From: Gammaproteobacteria bacterium
GTDB taxonomy: Bacteria; Pseudomonadota; Gammaproteobacteria; Burkholderiales; Rhodocyclaceae
Assembly (NCBI GenBank): GCA_018819515.1
Contig: JAHJPX010000017.1
Span: 62,001 to 126,000, forward strand
Reading direction: 5' to 3'
Length of the DNA stretch: 64,000 bases
This document shows positions 35,240 through 44,145 of the stretch, in pieces. Each line of letters begins with the position of its first letter. Within the stretch, counting starts at the first letter, position 1. Made by a program: the position numbers and the translations under genes. The notes beneath the pieces were generated by a model. The model saw nothing but the letters and a program-made list of their open reading frames with translations, made no database searches and was not told where the DNA came from.

Positions 35240-36937
35240 TCAGGCCGGCGCGGCGACGAAGTCCTCGATCAGTAGTTGCACGTTCGAAAGCCCGTTCCAC
35301 TCGTTGATGTCGAGCCGGTAGGCGGCTTCGATGCGCGCCGGTGCCGGCGTTGCCGAGTTGAAACGGATGGCGTCGAAGCGCGTCTTGCCTTCGCGCAACG
35401 AGAGTTTCAGGTGTTTGTCCTTGACCAGCTTCTGGCTTTCGACCTCGAAGACATCGGCGAATACTGGCGCGGGAAAGCCTTGCCCCCAGACTTCTTCCCG
35501 CAACAGTCGCGCCGTGTCGAGGCCGCGGTAGCCGGCCTCCAGCGCGCCGTCGGTCACCAGCGTGCGCTGCAATTCCTCGGGCGCGATCAGTTCGCGCGCC
35601 ACCGCTTCGAACTCGGCCTCGAACTCAGCGAGGCCCTCTTCGCGCAGCGTCAGCCCGGCGGCGGCGGCGTGGCCCCCGAAGCGCTTGAGCAGGTTCGGCC
35701 GCCGCTTGGCGACGAGATCGAGCGCGTCGCGCAGGTGCAGGCCGGGAATCGAACGGCCGGAGCCCTTGATTTCGCCTTCGTTGCCACGGGCGAAGGCGAA
35801 GGTCGGTCGGTGCAGTTGTTCCTTGACCCGCCCGGCGAGGATGCCGATCACGCCCTGATGCCACTCCGGGTCGAACAGCACCAGGCTGGCGCGGCTCTCG
35901 GCGTCGAGGTTGTCGAGCAGGATGCTCGCTGCTTCGCGCATGTCGGCCTCGATGGTGCGCCGCTCGCGGTTGATCGCGTCGAGCTGGCCGGCGATGTTGA
36001 GCGCGCGGCCGGGATCGTCGGTGATCAGCGCTTCGATGCCGAGCGCCATGTCGGCCAGCCGACCGGCGGCGTTGATGCGCGGCCCGAGCGCGAAGCCGAG
36101 GTCGAAGGTTCCAGCCTGCGCCGGATCGCGGCCGGCGACCGCAAATAGCGCCTTGATGCCGGCGTGCATGCGCCCGCCGCGAATGCGCTGCAAGCCCTGC
36201 GTGACCAGCACGCGGTTGTTGCGGTCGAGCGGCACCACGTCGGCGACCGTGCCGAGCGCGACGAGGTCGAGCAGGTCGGCGAGGTTCGGTTCCTTGTCGT
36301 CCGAGAACGCGCCGCGCTTCCTGAGTTCCGCCCGCAACGCGAGCATGACGTAGAACATGACGGCGACGCCGGCCGCCGCCTTGCTCGGAAAGCGGCAGCC
36401 CGGCTGGTTCGGATTGACGATGACGTCGGCCGCGGGAAGTTCGGAACCGGGCAGGTGGTGGTCGGTGATCAATGTGGCGATGCCGAGGCGCCTGGCTTCG
36501 GCGACGCCTTCGACGCTGGCGATACCGTTGTCGACGGTGACGATCAAATCCGGCTTCATCGGTACGGCGAGCCTGACGACTTCGGGCGAGAGGCCGTAGC
36601 CGGTGTCGAAACGGTTCGGTACCAGGTAGTCGACGGTTGCGCCCATTGCGCGCAGCGCGCGCAGGCCGACGGCGCAGGCGGTAGCGCCGTCGCAGTCGTA
36701 GTCGGCAACGATCAGGATGCGGCGGCCGGCGGCGATGGTGTCGGCCAGCAGCACGGCGGCTTCGCCGGCGCCAAGCAGATCGTCGGGCGGCAGCAGGTTG
36801 TCGAGGCGTGTCGCCAGGGCTGACTTTTCCGTGATGCCGCGCGCGGCGAAGAGCCGCGCCAGCAACGGATGCACGCCGGACTGTTCGAGCATCAGCGCGG
36901 CGCGGGTCGGCACCGGGCGGACGACGATGCGCGTCAT
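35240..36937 (-). CDS. recJ: Single-stranded-DNA-specific exonuclease RecJ
   Basis: 565-aa DHH-family 5'-3' exonuclease for recombination and mismatch repair. DHH-family metal motifs are present: ILIVADYDCDGATA, VTVDNGI, LITDHHLPG and the DHHA1 motif RFGGHAAAAGLTL. The start overlaps the upstream gene stop by ATGA. A near-perfect 24-bp motif at 36806 is read sense as EKSALATR (residues 37-44) in the N-terminal region, within the normal length of the family. Confidence 0.97.
   Translation of the reverse strand: MTRIVVRPVPTRAALMLEQSGVHPLLARLFAARGITEKSALATRLDNLLPPDDLLGAGEAAVLLADTIAAGRRILIVADYDCDGATACAVGLRALRAMGATVDYLVPNRFDTGYGLSPEVVRLAVPMKPDLIVTVDNGIASVEGVAEARRLGIATLITDHHLPGSELPAADVIVNPNQPGCRFPSKAAAGVAVMFYVMLALRAELRKRGAFSDDKEPNLADLLDLVALGTVADVVPLDRNNRVLVTQGLQRIRGGRMHAGIKALFAVAGRDPAQAGTFDLGFALGPRINAAGRLADMALGIEALITDDPGRALNIAGQLDAINRERRTIEADMREAASILLDNLDAESRASLVLFDPEWHQGVIGILAGRVKEQLHRPTFAFARGNEGEIKGSGRSIPGLHLRDALDLVAKRRPNLLKRFGGHAAAAGLTLREEGLAEFEAEFEAVARELIAPEELQRTLVTDGALEAGYRGLDTARLLREEVWGQGFPAPVFADVFEVESQKLVKDKHLKLSLREGKTRFDAIRFNSATPAPARIEAAYRLDINEWNGLSNVQLLIEDFVAAPA
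36806..36829 (-). repeat. 24-bp dispersed motif, one mismatch
   Basis: 21 of 22 fixed positions match (G12 is C), with AC at the variable pair. It is read sense in recJ as EKSALATR. An inverted copy lies only 207 bp away at 37036. Confidence 0.85.
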
Positions 36938-37929
36938 GGCGCCAGTTCCGCGAGGGGCAGCGGCCGGCGCCAGAAGCACCACAGGTTGGCGCCCGAGGCC
37001 GTGGCCCGCAGCGCCCGGTCGTTGCCGCCGGCGACAAAAGTCAGCCGTCGCGATACGCCGCGGCGCACGGTATCGATGGCCGGTGCGAACCAGTCTGCCT
37101 CGAGCCGGGCCAGTTCGGCGCGCCACGCCATCGCGTCGAGCGACGCCGATGCGGCGACGAGTCCGTCGAGCCGCGCCAGAACGCGGTCGGTGGCGGCGGA
37201 AAAACGCACGGGCGTTGCGGCGACATCCGCGCCGGCCAGCATGGCGAGTCCCTTCAGCACCGGGTCGTCGGTCCAGACGTGGTCGAAATTGCGCGCGGCG
37301 CGTTGCGGCAGGTATCCGCCACCCCAGGGCCAGAGATGATTGACGGTGCTGCGTCCTTCCTTGATGCGCTGGTGGTTGACGCGGTGGGCGTGCAGTAGCG
37401 GCTGCACTTCGGCCAGCCGCCGTCGCCATTCCTCGCCCTGCGGTCCGCCGGGCAGGGCCGGCTCTACTGCGCGGCCGACGGCAGCGGGCAAGGGGCGCGT
37501 CTCGATGGCGGCCGGTTGCGCGAGACGCAGGTGCCAGCGACCGGGCGCGGTGGCGACCAGATCGCCGAAGCCCGCGAACAGCGGAGTCACGGCATCGCGC
37601 AGCGCGGCGTCCTCCTCGGCGGTGAGTTGCAGCGTCGCCGGGTCGTCGGGAATCACCGCCCATTCGTGCAGGCGCAGATGCACCGGGTCGAGGCAAAGCC
37701 ATTCGTCGTGGCCCGGCTTGCCGCCGTCGCCGAGCAGGCGCAGGGCGGCGGCCGGTAACGGTGTCCCGATGCCGAAGGCGTCGGTCAGCCAGGCTTCCTC
37801 GCCGGTCAGCACCGTACGCCGGCCGCGGCCGAGCAGACGGGAAAGGGCCGGCAGCGGCAGGTCGAAGGTGGTGTCGCGCAGTATCTCGCGTGGCCAGAGC
37901 AAGCCGGGCACGAACAGGGTGAGATGCAT
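36934..37929 (-). CDS. RpfE-like putative regulatory/phosphoglycerate-mutase-like protein
   Basis: 331-aa protein of the RpfE-like family often found just before recJ in beta- and gammaproteobacteria. Recognisable segments are MHLTLFVPGLLWP, a central HAHRVNHQR and VNHLWPWGGGYLP. The last is a family hallmark resembling a cofactor-independent phosphoglycerate mutase relative. The biochemical role is unknown. The start at 37929 is preferred, with an ATG at 37944 as alternative. Only 23 bp separate it from the divergent lolC start. A 24-bp motif encodes GVSRRLTF at residues 291-298. Confidence 0.75.
   Translation of the reverse strand: MHLTLFVPGLLWPREILRDTTFDLPLPALSRLLGRGRRTVLTGEEAWLTDAFGIGTPLPAAALRLLGDGGKPGHDEWLCLDPVHLRLHEWAVIPDDPATLQLTAEEDAALRDAVTPLFAGFGDLVATAPGRWHLRLAQPAAIETRPLPAAVGRAVEPALPGGPQGEEWRRRLAEVQPLLHAHRVNHQRIKEGRSTVNHLWPWGGGYLPQRAARNFDHVWTDDPVLKGLAMLAGADVAATPVRFSAATDRVLARLDGLVAASASLDAMAWRAELARLEADWFAPAIDTVRRGVSRRLTFVAGGNDRALRATASGANLWCFWRRPLPLAELAP
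37036..37059 (+). repeat. 24-bp dispersed motif, one mismatch
   Basis: 21 of 22 fixed positions match (G14 is C), with AT at the variable pair. It lies antisense in the RpfE-like gene, where it reads GVSRRLTF. Confidence 0.85.
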
Positions 37930-37952
37930 GACCCATGTTAACATGCGCGCCC

Positions 37953-39194
37953 ATGCGCTATGAATTGTGGGTTGGGCTGCGATATACACGGGCGAAGCGG
38001 CGCAACCATTTCATCTCCTTCATTTCCCTCATCTCCATGCTGGGCATTGGCCTCGGCGTGGCGGCGCTGATCGTCGTACTGTCGGTGATGAACGGTTTCC
38101 ATGAGGAATTGCGCACGCGCATCCTCAGCGTCGTTTCGCACGTGCAGGTGTCGGGTGTTGGCGGCGAACTGGCCGACTGGCAGCATACTGCGCAACAAGT
38201 CATGCAGCATCCGCACGTGCGGGCGGCGGCGCCCTACGTGCAGGCGCAGGGCATGCTGTCGATCGACCAGCAGGTGCGTGGCACGGTGGTGCGCGGCATC
38301 GACCCGGCTGCGGAAGACAAGGTCGCCGACATCGCCCGGCACATGAAGATCGGCACGCTCGACGATCTGGTCGAAGGCGAGTTCAACATGGTGCTTGGCG
38401 TGGAACTGGCGCGGGCGCTCAACGTCGGCGTCGGCGACAAGGTGACGCTGATCGCGCCGCAGGGCCTGGTCACGCCGGCAGCGGTGCTGCCGCGCATCAA
38501 GCAATTCAAGGTTTCCGGCATTTTCGAGATCGGCATGTTCGAGTTCGATTCCGGCCTGGCGCTGATCAACATCCACGACGCGCAGAAGCTCTATCGAATG
38601 GAAGACCGGGTTACCGGCGTGCGCCTGAAGGTCGATGACCTCTTCACCGCGCCGCGCATCGCCCGCGAGCTGTTGCGTTACATCGACGCCGATGCGTTCG
38701 TCAGCGACTGGACGCGCAGCCACGCCAACTTCTTCCGCGCGGTACAGATCGAGAAGAACATGATGTTCCTGATCCTGCTGCTGATCGTCGCCGTCGCCGC
38801 CTTCAACATCGTGTCCACGCTGGTGATGATGGTCACCGACAAGCAGGCCGACATCGCCATCCTGCGCACGCTCGGCGCCAGTCCGGGCAGCATCATGCAG
38901 GTGTTCATCGTCCAGGGCGCGCTGATCGGATTGATCGGCCTGGCCATCGGCGTTGCCGGCGGCGTGGCGCTGGCGCTCAACATCGAGACCGTGGTGCCTT
39001 TCCTCGAGCACTTGTTCGGCGTCGAATTTCTCGCCAAGGACGTCTACTACATCTCCGACATGCCTTCCGACCTGCAATGGAACGATGTCATAGTCATCAC
39101 GGCGGTGTCGTTCTCGATGACACTGCTGGCGACGCTCTATCCAAGCTGGCGCGCTTCGCGCACCAATCCGGCGGAGGCGCTGCGCTATGAGTGA
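37953..39194 (+). CDS. lolC: Lipoprotein-releasing ABC transporter permease LolC/LolE
   Basis: 413-aa inner-membrane permease that extracts outer-membrane lipoproteins and passes them to LolA. The N-terminus [20 protein letters not shown] and the following [21 protein letters not shown] are typical of LolC/E, as is the large periplasmic domain and the FtsX-type C-terminal helices ([20 protein letters not shown]). Betaproteobacteria often have a single LolC/E-type (LolF-like) protein working as a homodimer. Only one copy is seen here. It overlaps lolD by 8 bp. Confidence 0.95.
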   Translation: MRYELWVGLRYTRAKRRNHFISFISLISMLGIGLGVAALIVVLSVMNGFHEELRTRILSVVSHVQVSGVGGELADWQHTAQQVMQHPHVRAAAPYVQAQGMLSIDQQVRGTVVRGIDPAAEDKVADIARHMKIGTLDDLVEGEFNMVLGVELARALNVGVGDKVTLIAPQGLVTPAAVLPRIKQFKVSGIFEIGMFEFDSGLALINIHDAQKLYRMEDRVTGVRLKVDDLFTAPRIARELLRYIDADAFVSDWTRSHANFFRAVQIEKNMMFLILLLIVAVAAFNIVSTLVMMVTDKQADIAILRTLGASPGSIMQVFIVQGALIGLIGLAIGVAGGVALALNIETVVPFLEHLFGVEFLAKDVYYISDMPSDLQWNDVIVITAVSFSMTLLATLYPSWRASRTNPAEALRYE

Positions 39195-39855
39195 AGCCGT
39201 CCTTTCCTGCGCCGGCCTGAAGAAGACCTTCGTTCAGGGCGAACTCAACGTGCCGGTGCTGATGGGCATCGACCTCGCCGTCGGCGCCGGAGAACGCATC
39301 GCCATCGTCGGCGCCAGCGGCTCGGGCAAGAGCACGCTCTTGCACCTGCTAGGCGGCCTCGACGCGCCCAGCGCCGGCAGCGTCCTGCTCAAGGGCCGCG
39401 ACCTCGCCAGGGTGGGCGACGCCGAACGCGGACGCCTGCGCAATGAAAGCCTCGGCTTCGTCTACCAGTTCCACCACCTGCTGCCCGAATTCACCGCCGT
39501 CGAAAACGTCGCCATGCCCCTGCGCATTCGTCGCATGGAGCGAGGCGCCGCCGAGGCGCAGGCCGCGGCAATACTGGAGAAGGTCGGTCTTGGCCATCGC
39601 TTGCGCCACCGACCGGGCGAGTTGTCCGGCGGCGAGCGCCAACGCACTGCCATCGCCCGCGCGCTGGTCACACAGCCGGCCTGCATCCTCGCTGACGAGC
39701 CGACCGGCAACCTCGACCGGCAGACCGCCGGCGAAGTATTCGACCTGATGCTCAACCTGAATTCCGGCGCCAGCCTGATCATCGTCACCCACGACCCCGA
39801 ACTCGCCGCCCGCGCCGGCCGGGTGCTGACGCTGCGCGACGGCGCGCTCGCCTAG
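39187..39855 (+). CDS. lolD: Lipoprotein-releasing ABC transporter ATPase LolD
   Basis: 222-aa ATPase. Walker [10 protein letters not shown], signature [15 protein letters not shown], Walker [13 protein letters not shown] and the H-switch VTHD are all present. The segment [20 protein letters not shown] is the LolD Q-loop region. It pairs with the LolC-type permease encoded just upstream. A copy of the 24-bp motif starts at the very next base after its TAG stop. Confidence 0.97.
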   Translation: MSEAVLSCAGLKKTFVQGELNVPVLMGIDLAVGAGERIAIVGASGSGKSTLLHLLGGLDAPSAGSVLLKGRDLARVGDAERGRLRNESLGFVYQFHHLLPEFTAVENVAMPLRIRRMERGAAEAQAAAILEKVGLGHRLRHRPGELSGGERQRTAIARALVTQPACILADEPTGNLDRQTAGEVFDLMLNLNSGASLIIVTHDPELAARAGRVLTLRDGALA

Positions 39856-39879
39856 AAAAGTCGGTCGTGGCGGTACGCC
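39856..39879 (+). repeat. 24-bp dispersed motif, two mismatches, abutting the lolD stop
   Basis: 20 of 22 fixed positions match. The first base follows the lolD TAG immediately, so the repeat sits in the 3' untranslated end. Confidence 0.8.
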
Positions 39880-39918
39880 GAACTGCATAGCTGTTCGGCC
39901 CGTTGTACTATGCCGGCC

Positions 39919-40668
39919 ATGCGCATTGCCGTATTCAACCAAAAGGGCGGGGTGGGCAAGACGACCACGGCGCTCAATCTTGCTGCAACCCTGACCCGCC
40001 GCGACTCGATATTGCTGGTGGATCTCGACCCCCAGGCCCACCTGACCAGCATCCATACGTCGTCGGGCGTCGATGCGAAGTCGAGTTCCTTTGCTTTTTT
40101 CGCCGCGAACAAGCCGCTGGCGGAACTGGAGCAGCCGTGGCACGGGATCGGCCAGTTGATTCCCGCCCATGGCGAACTGATCAAGGTCGACTCGATGCTC
40201 GGCAAGGGGCCGAACGCACTGAACCGGTTGCGTCAGGGGCTCGATGTGGCCGAGGCCGGCCGCACGGTGGTGATCGACTGCTGCCCCTTCCTTGGCGTGT
40301 TGTCGCTGAATGCGGTGTTCGCCTGTGACCGGCTGCTGGTGCCGCTGTCGTCGGATTTCATGTCGATGCGTGGTGCGGTGCAGATCGAACGCACGTTGAA
40401 GGCGCTCGAACCGGTGCTGAAGCGGCGTGTCGAGCGGCGCTACCTGCTGACGCGCTTCGACCGGCGGCGCAAGATGAGCTACGAGGTGCAGAAGCAGATG
40501 CTGGAGAGTTTCGGCGCGGATCTGTGCGTGACGACGATCATCGAGAACGTTTCGCTGGCGGAGGCGCCAGCGCACGGCCGCGACATTTTCGCTTACGCGC
40601 CGCAGAGCCGCGGCGCCCAGGACTACCTGGCGCTGTTCGACGAGTTGTCGACGACCGGCTTCATTTAG
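39919..40668 (+). CDS. Orphan ParA/MinD-family ATPase
   Basis: 249-aa deviant-Walker ATPase. FNQKGGVGKTTTALNLA carries the double-Lys deviant Walker A. The A' motif is LLVDLDPQAHLT and the Walker B VVIDCCPFLG. No ParB or parS-like gene is adjacent, so it is not an obvious chromosome or plasmid partition locus. Orphan ParAs often position other cargos such as chemoreceptors or the divisome. No clear Shine-Dalgarno is seen. An ATG at 39910 is an alternative start. Confidence 0.88.
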   Translation: MRIAVFNQKGGVGKTTTALNLAATLTRRDSILLVDLDPQAHLTSIHTSSGVDAKSSSFAFFAANKPLAELEQPWHGIGQLIPAHGELIKVDSMLGKGPNALNRLRQGLDVAEAGRTVVIDCCPFLGVLSLNAVFACDRLLVPLSSDFMSMRGAVQIERTLKALEPVLKRRVERRYLLTRFDRRRKMSYEVQKQMLESFGADLCVTTIIENVSLAEAPAHGRDIFAYAPQSRGAQDYLALFDELSTTGFI

Positions 40669-40675
40669 GGAGGCC

Positions 40676-40897
40676 TTAGTCGTTGATGAGCTTGGCGATG
40701 GTTTCGAAGCTCATCGACGCCGTGCGCAGTTCGTCATGTAGCGGTGCGCATTCGAGGATTTCGCAGTTGCGATACATCTGGCGCAATTTGCGCACCGCCT
40801 CCTCCTCGTCGCGACCGGCGATCGCCAGGTTGTCGACCAGGCTGCCGTCGCGTGTTCGGATGCGAAAACCGAACTTGGTGAGATCGGATTCCGTCAT
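40676..40897 (-). CDS. Small uncharacterised protein after bpt
   Basis: 73-aa protein ([20 protein letters not shown] onward) overlapping the bpt stop by ATGA. A central [16 protein letters not shown] segment contains two Cys. It has no signal or membrane helix. I do not recognise a family. Translational coupling to bpt hints at a role with the N-degron transferases, but the evidence is only position. Confidence 0.7.
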   Translation of the reverse strand: MTESDLTKFGFRIRTRDGSLVDNLAIAGRDEEEAVRKLRQMYRNCEILECAPLHDELRTASMSFETIAKLIND

Positions 40898-41646
40898 ATC
40901 TGCATTCCCTCCATGCCGTTGGCTGTGGTAACTCGCCATTCGCCGTCACGGAAAACTTCCAGGGGCTGGAAGCGCGCCTTGTAGGCCATCTTGTGGCTGT
41001 CCTTGATCCAGTAGCCGAGATAGAGATAGGGCAGCTTGCGGTGCCGGCACAGTTCCAGTTGCCAGAGGATCGCGTAGGTGCCGTAACTCGCTCCCGCCAC
41101 GTCCGGCTCGAAGAAAGTGTAGACCGAGGAGAGGCCGTCGTCGAGTACGTCGATGATGCTGATCATGCGCAGCACGCCATCCTCGCGGAATTCGACCAGG
41201 CGGCTGTCGACGTGCGTCTGCAGCAGGAAATGCGCGTACTGGTCGCGGCTGTCGTCGTCCATGCCGCCCCCGTGGTGGCGGCTCATCTGGTAGCGCTGGT
41301 AGAGCGCGTAGTGCTCCTCGCGGAAGCTGAGCGGTTTCTCGAGTACAAGCAGGTTGGCGTGACGCGCCTGGGTGCGGCGGTGGCTGCGGTTCGGCTTGAA
41401 ATCGTCGACGACGACGCGCGCCGGCAGGCATTCACGGCAGGCATCGCAATAGGGGCGGTAGGTGAATATGCCGCTGCGGCGAAAGCCGGCGCGCACCAAC
41501 TCGCTGAAGGTGGCGTTGTCGATCAGGTGCGTCGGCGTCGCCACCTGCGAGCGCGCGACGCGGCCCGGCAGGTAGGAGCAGCCATAGGGCGCCGTGGCGT
41601 AGAACTGCAACAGCGGAAAGGGCGGCAGGTCGCGCAGGTGGGCCAT
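40894..41646 (-). CDS. bpt: Aspartate/glutamate leucyltransferase Bpt
   Basis: 250-aa leucyl-tRNA:protein transferase that adds Leu to N-terminal Asp or Glu, marking proteins for ClpS-ClpAP. The N-terminal [16 protein letters not shown] with [14 protein letters not shown] is the Cys-containing region shared with eukaryotic Ate1. GNAT-fold features follow ([19 protein letters not shown] and [17 protein letters not shown]). It overlaps aat by one base, so the two N-degron enzymes are coupled. Confidence 0.92.
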   Translation of the reverse strand: MAHLRDLPPFPLLQFYATAPYGCSYLPGRVARSQVATPTHLIDNATFSELVRAGFRRSGIFTYRPYCDACRECLPARVVVDDFKPNRSHRRTQARHANLLVLEKPLSFREEHYALYQRYQMSRHHGGGMDDDSRDQYAHFLLQTHVDSRLVEFREDGVLRMISIIDVLDDGLSSVYTFFEPDVAGASYGTYAILWQLELCRHRKLPYLYLGYWIKDSHKMAYKARFQPLEVFRDGEWRVTTANGMEGMQI

Positions 41647-42437
41647 CAGTTGCCCCGGAAGGCGTTACGCACCGCGCCGGCCGGCCAGTGGCCTGGCGAA
41701 AAGTGCCGCCCTTCGGGCGTCCAACCAGTTTGGCTTCGCAAATCCGTCTTGCCTGCTTCCGCAGGCGCGTTGTCAGCCGTGGCGAGACGCCGCAGCAGGG
41801 CGACGAATTCGCTGCGCGGTATCGGTCGGGCGCCGAGGGTGGCGAGGTGCATTGTTTCCATTTGGCAATCGATTATGCCAAAACCGTGACGTTGCAGAAA
41901 AAAACAAAGATGAACGAGGGCGATTTTCGACGCGTCGCGTCTCCGCGAGAACATCGATTCGCCATAAAAGGCCCGTCCGAGCGCGACGCCATAGAGACCG
42001 CCAGCCAGTTTGCCGTCCATCCATACTTCGACGCTGTGGGCGTGGCCGAGTTCATGCAGCCGCCGGTAGGCGGCCTGCATCTCGACTGTGATCCAGGTGC
42101 CTTGCTGGCCGTCGCGCGGCGTCTCCGCGCAGGCGGCAACCACTGCGCCGAAGTCAGTGTCGAGCGTCACCGTGTAATCCCGGTTGCGCAGCGTCTTCGC
42201 CAGCGAGCGGGATATCTTCAGTTCGCTGGGGAAGAGCACCATGCGTGGGTCGGGGCTCCACCACAGGATGGGTTCGCCCGCCGAATACCAGGGAAAGATG
42301 CCGCGCCGGTAGGCGGCGAGGATGCGCTCGGGCGAGAGGTCGCCGCCGGCGGCGAGCAGGCCGTTGGGCCCGTCGGGCTCGGCCAACGCCAGTTCGACGG
42401 GTGGGAAGAGGGGCTCGGGCGGCAGCCAGGGGATCAT
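41646..42437 (-). CDS. aat: Leucyl/phenylalanyl-tRNA-protein transferase Aat
   Basis: 263-aa transferase adding Leu or Phe to N-terminal Lys or Arg. [21 protein letters not shown] and [20 protein letters not shown] are conserved. A degenerate 24-bp motif falls near the C-terminus (RRLATADN, residues 216-223), after which the tail ([19 protein letters not shown]) looks longer than in typical Aat proteins. Bpt lies immediately downstream. Confidence 0.95.
   Translation of the reverse strand: MIPWLPPEPLFPPVELALAEPDGPNGLLAAGGDLSPERILAAYRRGIFPWYSAGEPILWWSPDPRMVLFPSELKISRSLAKTLRNRDYTVTLDTDFGAVVAACAETPRDGQQGTWITVEMQAAYRRLHELGHAHSVEVWMDGKLAGGLYGVALGRAFYGESMFSRRRDASKIALVHLCFFLQRHGFGIIDCQMETMHLATLGARPIPRSEFVALLRRLATADNAPAEAGKTDLRSQTGWTPEGRHFSPGHWPAGAVRNAFRGN
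41768..41791 (+). repeat. 24-bp dispersed motif, degenerate 5' end
   Basis: Positions 5-24 match except at the variable pair (AG), but the leading AAAA is replaced by CGTT. It lies antisense in aat, where it reads RRLATADN. Confidence 0.65.
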
Positions 42438-42471
42438 GGCCGATTAGGCCGGGCAGTGGCTTGTGGCTTGC

Positions 42472-42969
42472 TCAGGATTTCTTCAGCGCCCGGCATTCGA
42501 GCGGCAGGTAGAGCGGGTCAATGCTGGTTTGATCCTGGCCCATGAGGGTCATCTTTTCCGGTGCCTCGGCCTGGCCGCAGACCCAGGCGATGGGTACGAC
42601 CGGAGCGTCGTCCACCACGGCCGGCCGCAGCGTCAGAACCTTGCCGGCAATAGCCTTGTTCGCGCGGTTGCCGAAGGTCATGTGAATGGCGCCGTCGACG
42701 ACCGACACGTTGCTGACGTAATTTCCGACGATTTTGTCGGCGGCCGGAAGCGCGGCGACGGAGTTGTCGGCCGGCATTTCCTGGGTGCCTGCCCAGTACG
42801 CGGAGACCGCGCGCTTGGCCAGGTCGGCCAGCGGCAGCGCCGCCTCGATTTGCGCTTTGACGATCCGGTCAAGGTAACTCGGTACCGCGATCATGGCGAG
42901 TATGGTCAGGACGGCAATGACCGCCATCATTTCGACCATGGTGAAGCCGCACAGGCGCCTCGTCTTCAT
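42472..42969 (-). CDS. Type IV pilin-like protein
   Basis: 165-aa prepilin-like protein. A short basic leader (MKTRRLCG) is followed by FTMVEMMAVIAVLTILAMIA, the prepilin peptidase site G/F with Glu at mature position 5 and the N-terminal helix. Two Cys in the C-terminal part (AWVCGQ, LECRAL) may form the D-loop disulfide. It is an isolated gene with no adjacent assembly genes, so it is either a major pilin or a minor pilin used elsewhere. Confidence 0.88.
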   Translation of the reverse strand: MKTRRLCGFTMVEMMAVIAVLTILAMIAVPSYLDRIVKAQIEAALPLADLAKRAVSAYWAGTQEMPADNSVAALPAADKIVGNYVSNVSVVDGAIHMTFGNRANKAIAGKVLTLRPAVVDDAPVVPIAWVCGQAEAPEKMTLMGQDQTSIDPLYLPLECRALKKS

Positions 42970-43133
42970 GTTTCCACCCTCATTACATGTGCTACGAAAA
43001 GATGATAGCCGAAGCGGCCGGCGCTAGCCGGCCTTCTGCCACAGGAAACGGTCGGTTGCCCCACATCGAGGGACTAAACCCTTGGGCGCAAACACTCTAT
43101 AATCAATGCTTATCGACTAACAAGGGGAGCCGC

Positions 43134-44138
43134 ATGTCGTCCGCCGCATCCTTCAAGGCATTTGTCATACGCCAGGAAGAAGGCCAGATTCTGGGCGGCT
43201 TCGCGACGATGACGGAGGCGGATCTCGGCCCCGGCGAGGTGACCATTCGCGTCGCCTATTCGAGCGTCAATTACAAGGATGCGCTGGCGGCGACGGGTGC
43301 CGGCAGGATCATCCGGCGTTTCCCTTGCATCGGCGGCATCGACCTTTCCGGAACGGTGATCGCCAGTTCCGATCCACGCTTCATCTCCGGCGACAAGGTC
43401 ATCGCCACCAGCTACGACATCGGCGTTGCGCATCACGGCGGTTACAGCGAAATCGCGCGTATTCCGGCCGACTGGGTGCTGAAGCTGCCCGAAGGGCTGA
43501 CGCTCAAGGACGCGATGGCGCTTGGCACGGCAGGCTTCACGGCCGGCCTCGGCATCGTGCGCATGGAGGAGAACGGCCTCAAGCCGGAGAACGGGCCGGT
43601 GATCGTCACTGGCGCGACCGGCGGCGTCGGCAGCCTCGCCATCGACATGCTTGCCGGGCGCGGTTATCACGTCGTCGCGCTGACCGGCAAGGAGGCGGAG
43701 AGCGATTATTTGTTGGGGCTGGGCGCGAAGGAAGTCATGCTCAGGCAGTCACTCGATCTCGCGAAGATCAAGCCGCTGGGCAAGGAAACCTGGGCCGGCG
43801 CGGTGGACAATCTCGGTGGCGATGTGCTGGCCTGGATCGCCAGCACGATGAAGCAGGGCGGCACCATCGCCAGCATCGGCCTGGCGGCCAGCATGAGCCT
43901 CAACACCACCGTTGCGCCCTTCATTCTGCGCGGGGCCTGCCTGCTCGGCATCGATTCGGGGTATATCGGCGAGCCCTATCGCAGCGGCGTGTGGCGACGG
44001 TTGACTTCCGACTTGCGCCCGAGTCACCTCGCCAGTCTGACGCGTAGCATCGCCTTCGCCGATCTGCCGGCAGCGTTCGACGATTTCATCCAGGGTCGGG
44101 CCAAGGGCCGTGTGGTGGTCGAGATTGGCGGCGAGTGA
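43134..44138 (+). CDS. acuI: Acrylyl-CoA reductase AcuI/YhdH family
   Basis: 334-aa zinc-free MDR-family oxidoreductase predicted to reduce acrylyl-CoA to propionyl-CoA with NADPH. Segments VAYSSVNYKDALAATGAG, GIDLSGTV and VTGATGGVGSLAIDML (NADP site) are typical of the YhdH/AcuI group. Near its C-terminus SGVWRRLTSDLRP overlaps a weak 24-bp-motif match. AAGGGGAG precedes the ATG and TATAAT lies 31 bp upstream. It is followed by a response regulator and prpE. Confidence 0.9.
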   Translation: MSSAASFKAFVIRQEEGQILGGFATMTEADLGPGEVTIRVAYSSVNYKDALAATGAGRIIRRFPCIGGIDLSGTVIASSDPRFISGDKVIATSYDIGVAHHGGYSEIARIPADWVLKLPEGLTLKDAMALGTAGFTAGLGIVRMEENGLKPENGPVIVTGATGGVGSLAIDMLAGRGYHVVALTGKEAESDYLLGLGAKEVMLRQSLDLAKIKPLGKETWAGAVDNLGGDVLAWIASTMKQGGTIASIGLAASMSLNTTVAPFILRGACLLGIDSGYIGEPYRSGVWRRLTSDLRPSHLASLTRSIAFADLPAAFDDFIQGRAKGRVVVEIGGE

Positions 44139-44145
44139 GGACAAG

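Noticed and set aside
43986..44009. Weak motif match in acuI (17 of 22)
   Set aside because: The encoded W-RRL-SDL segment fits the YhdH family without the motif; counted only as a doubtful copy.
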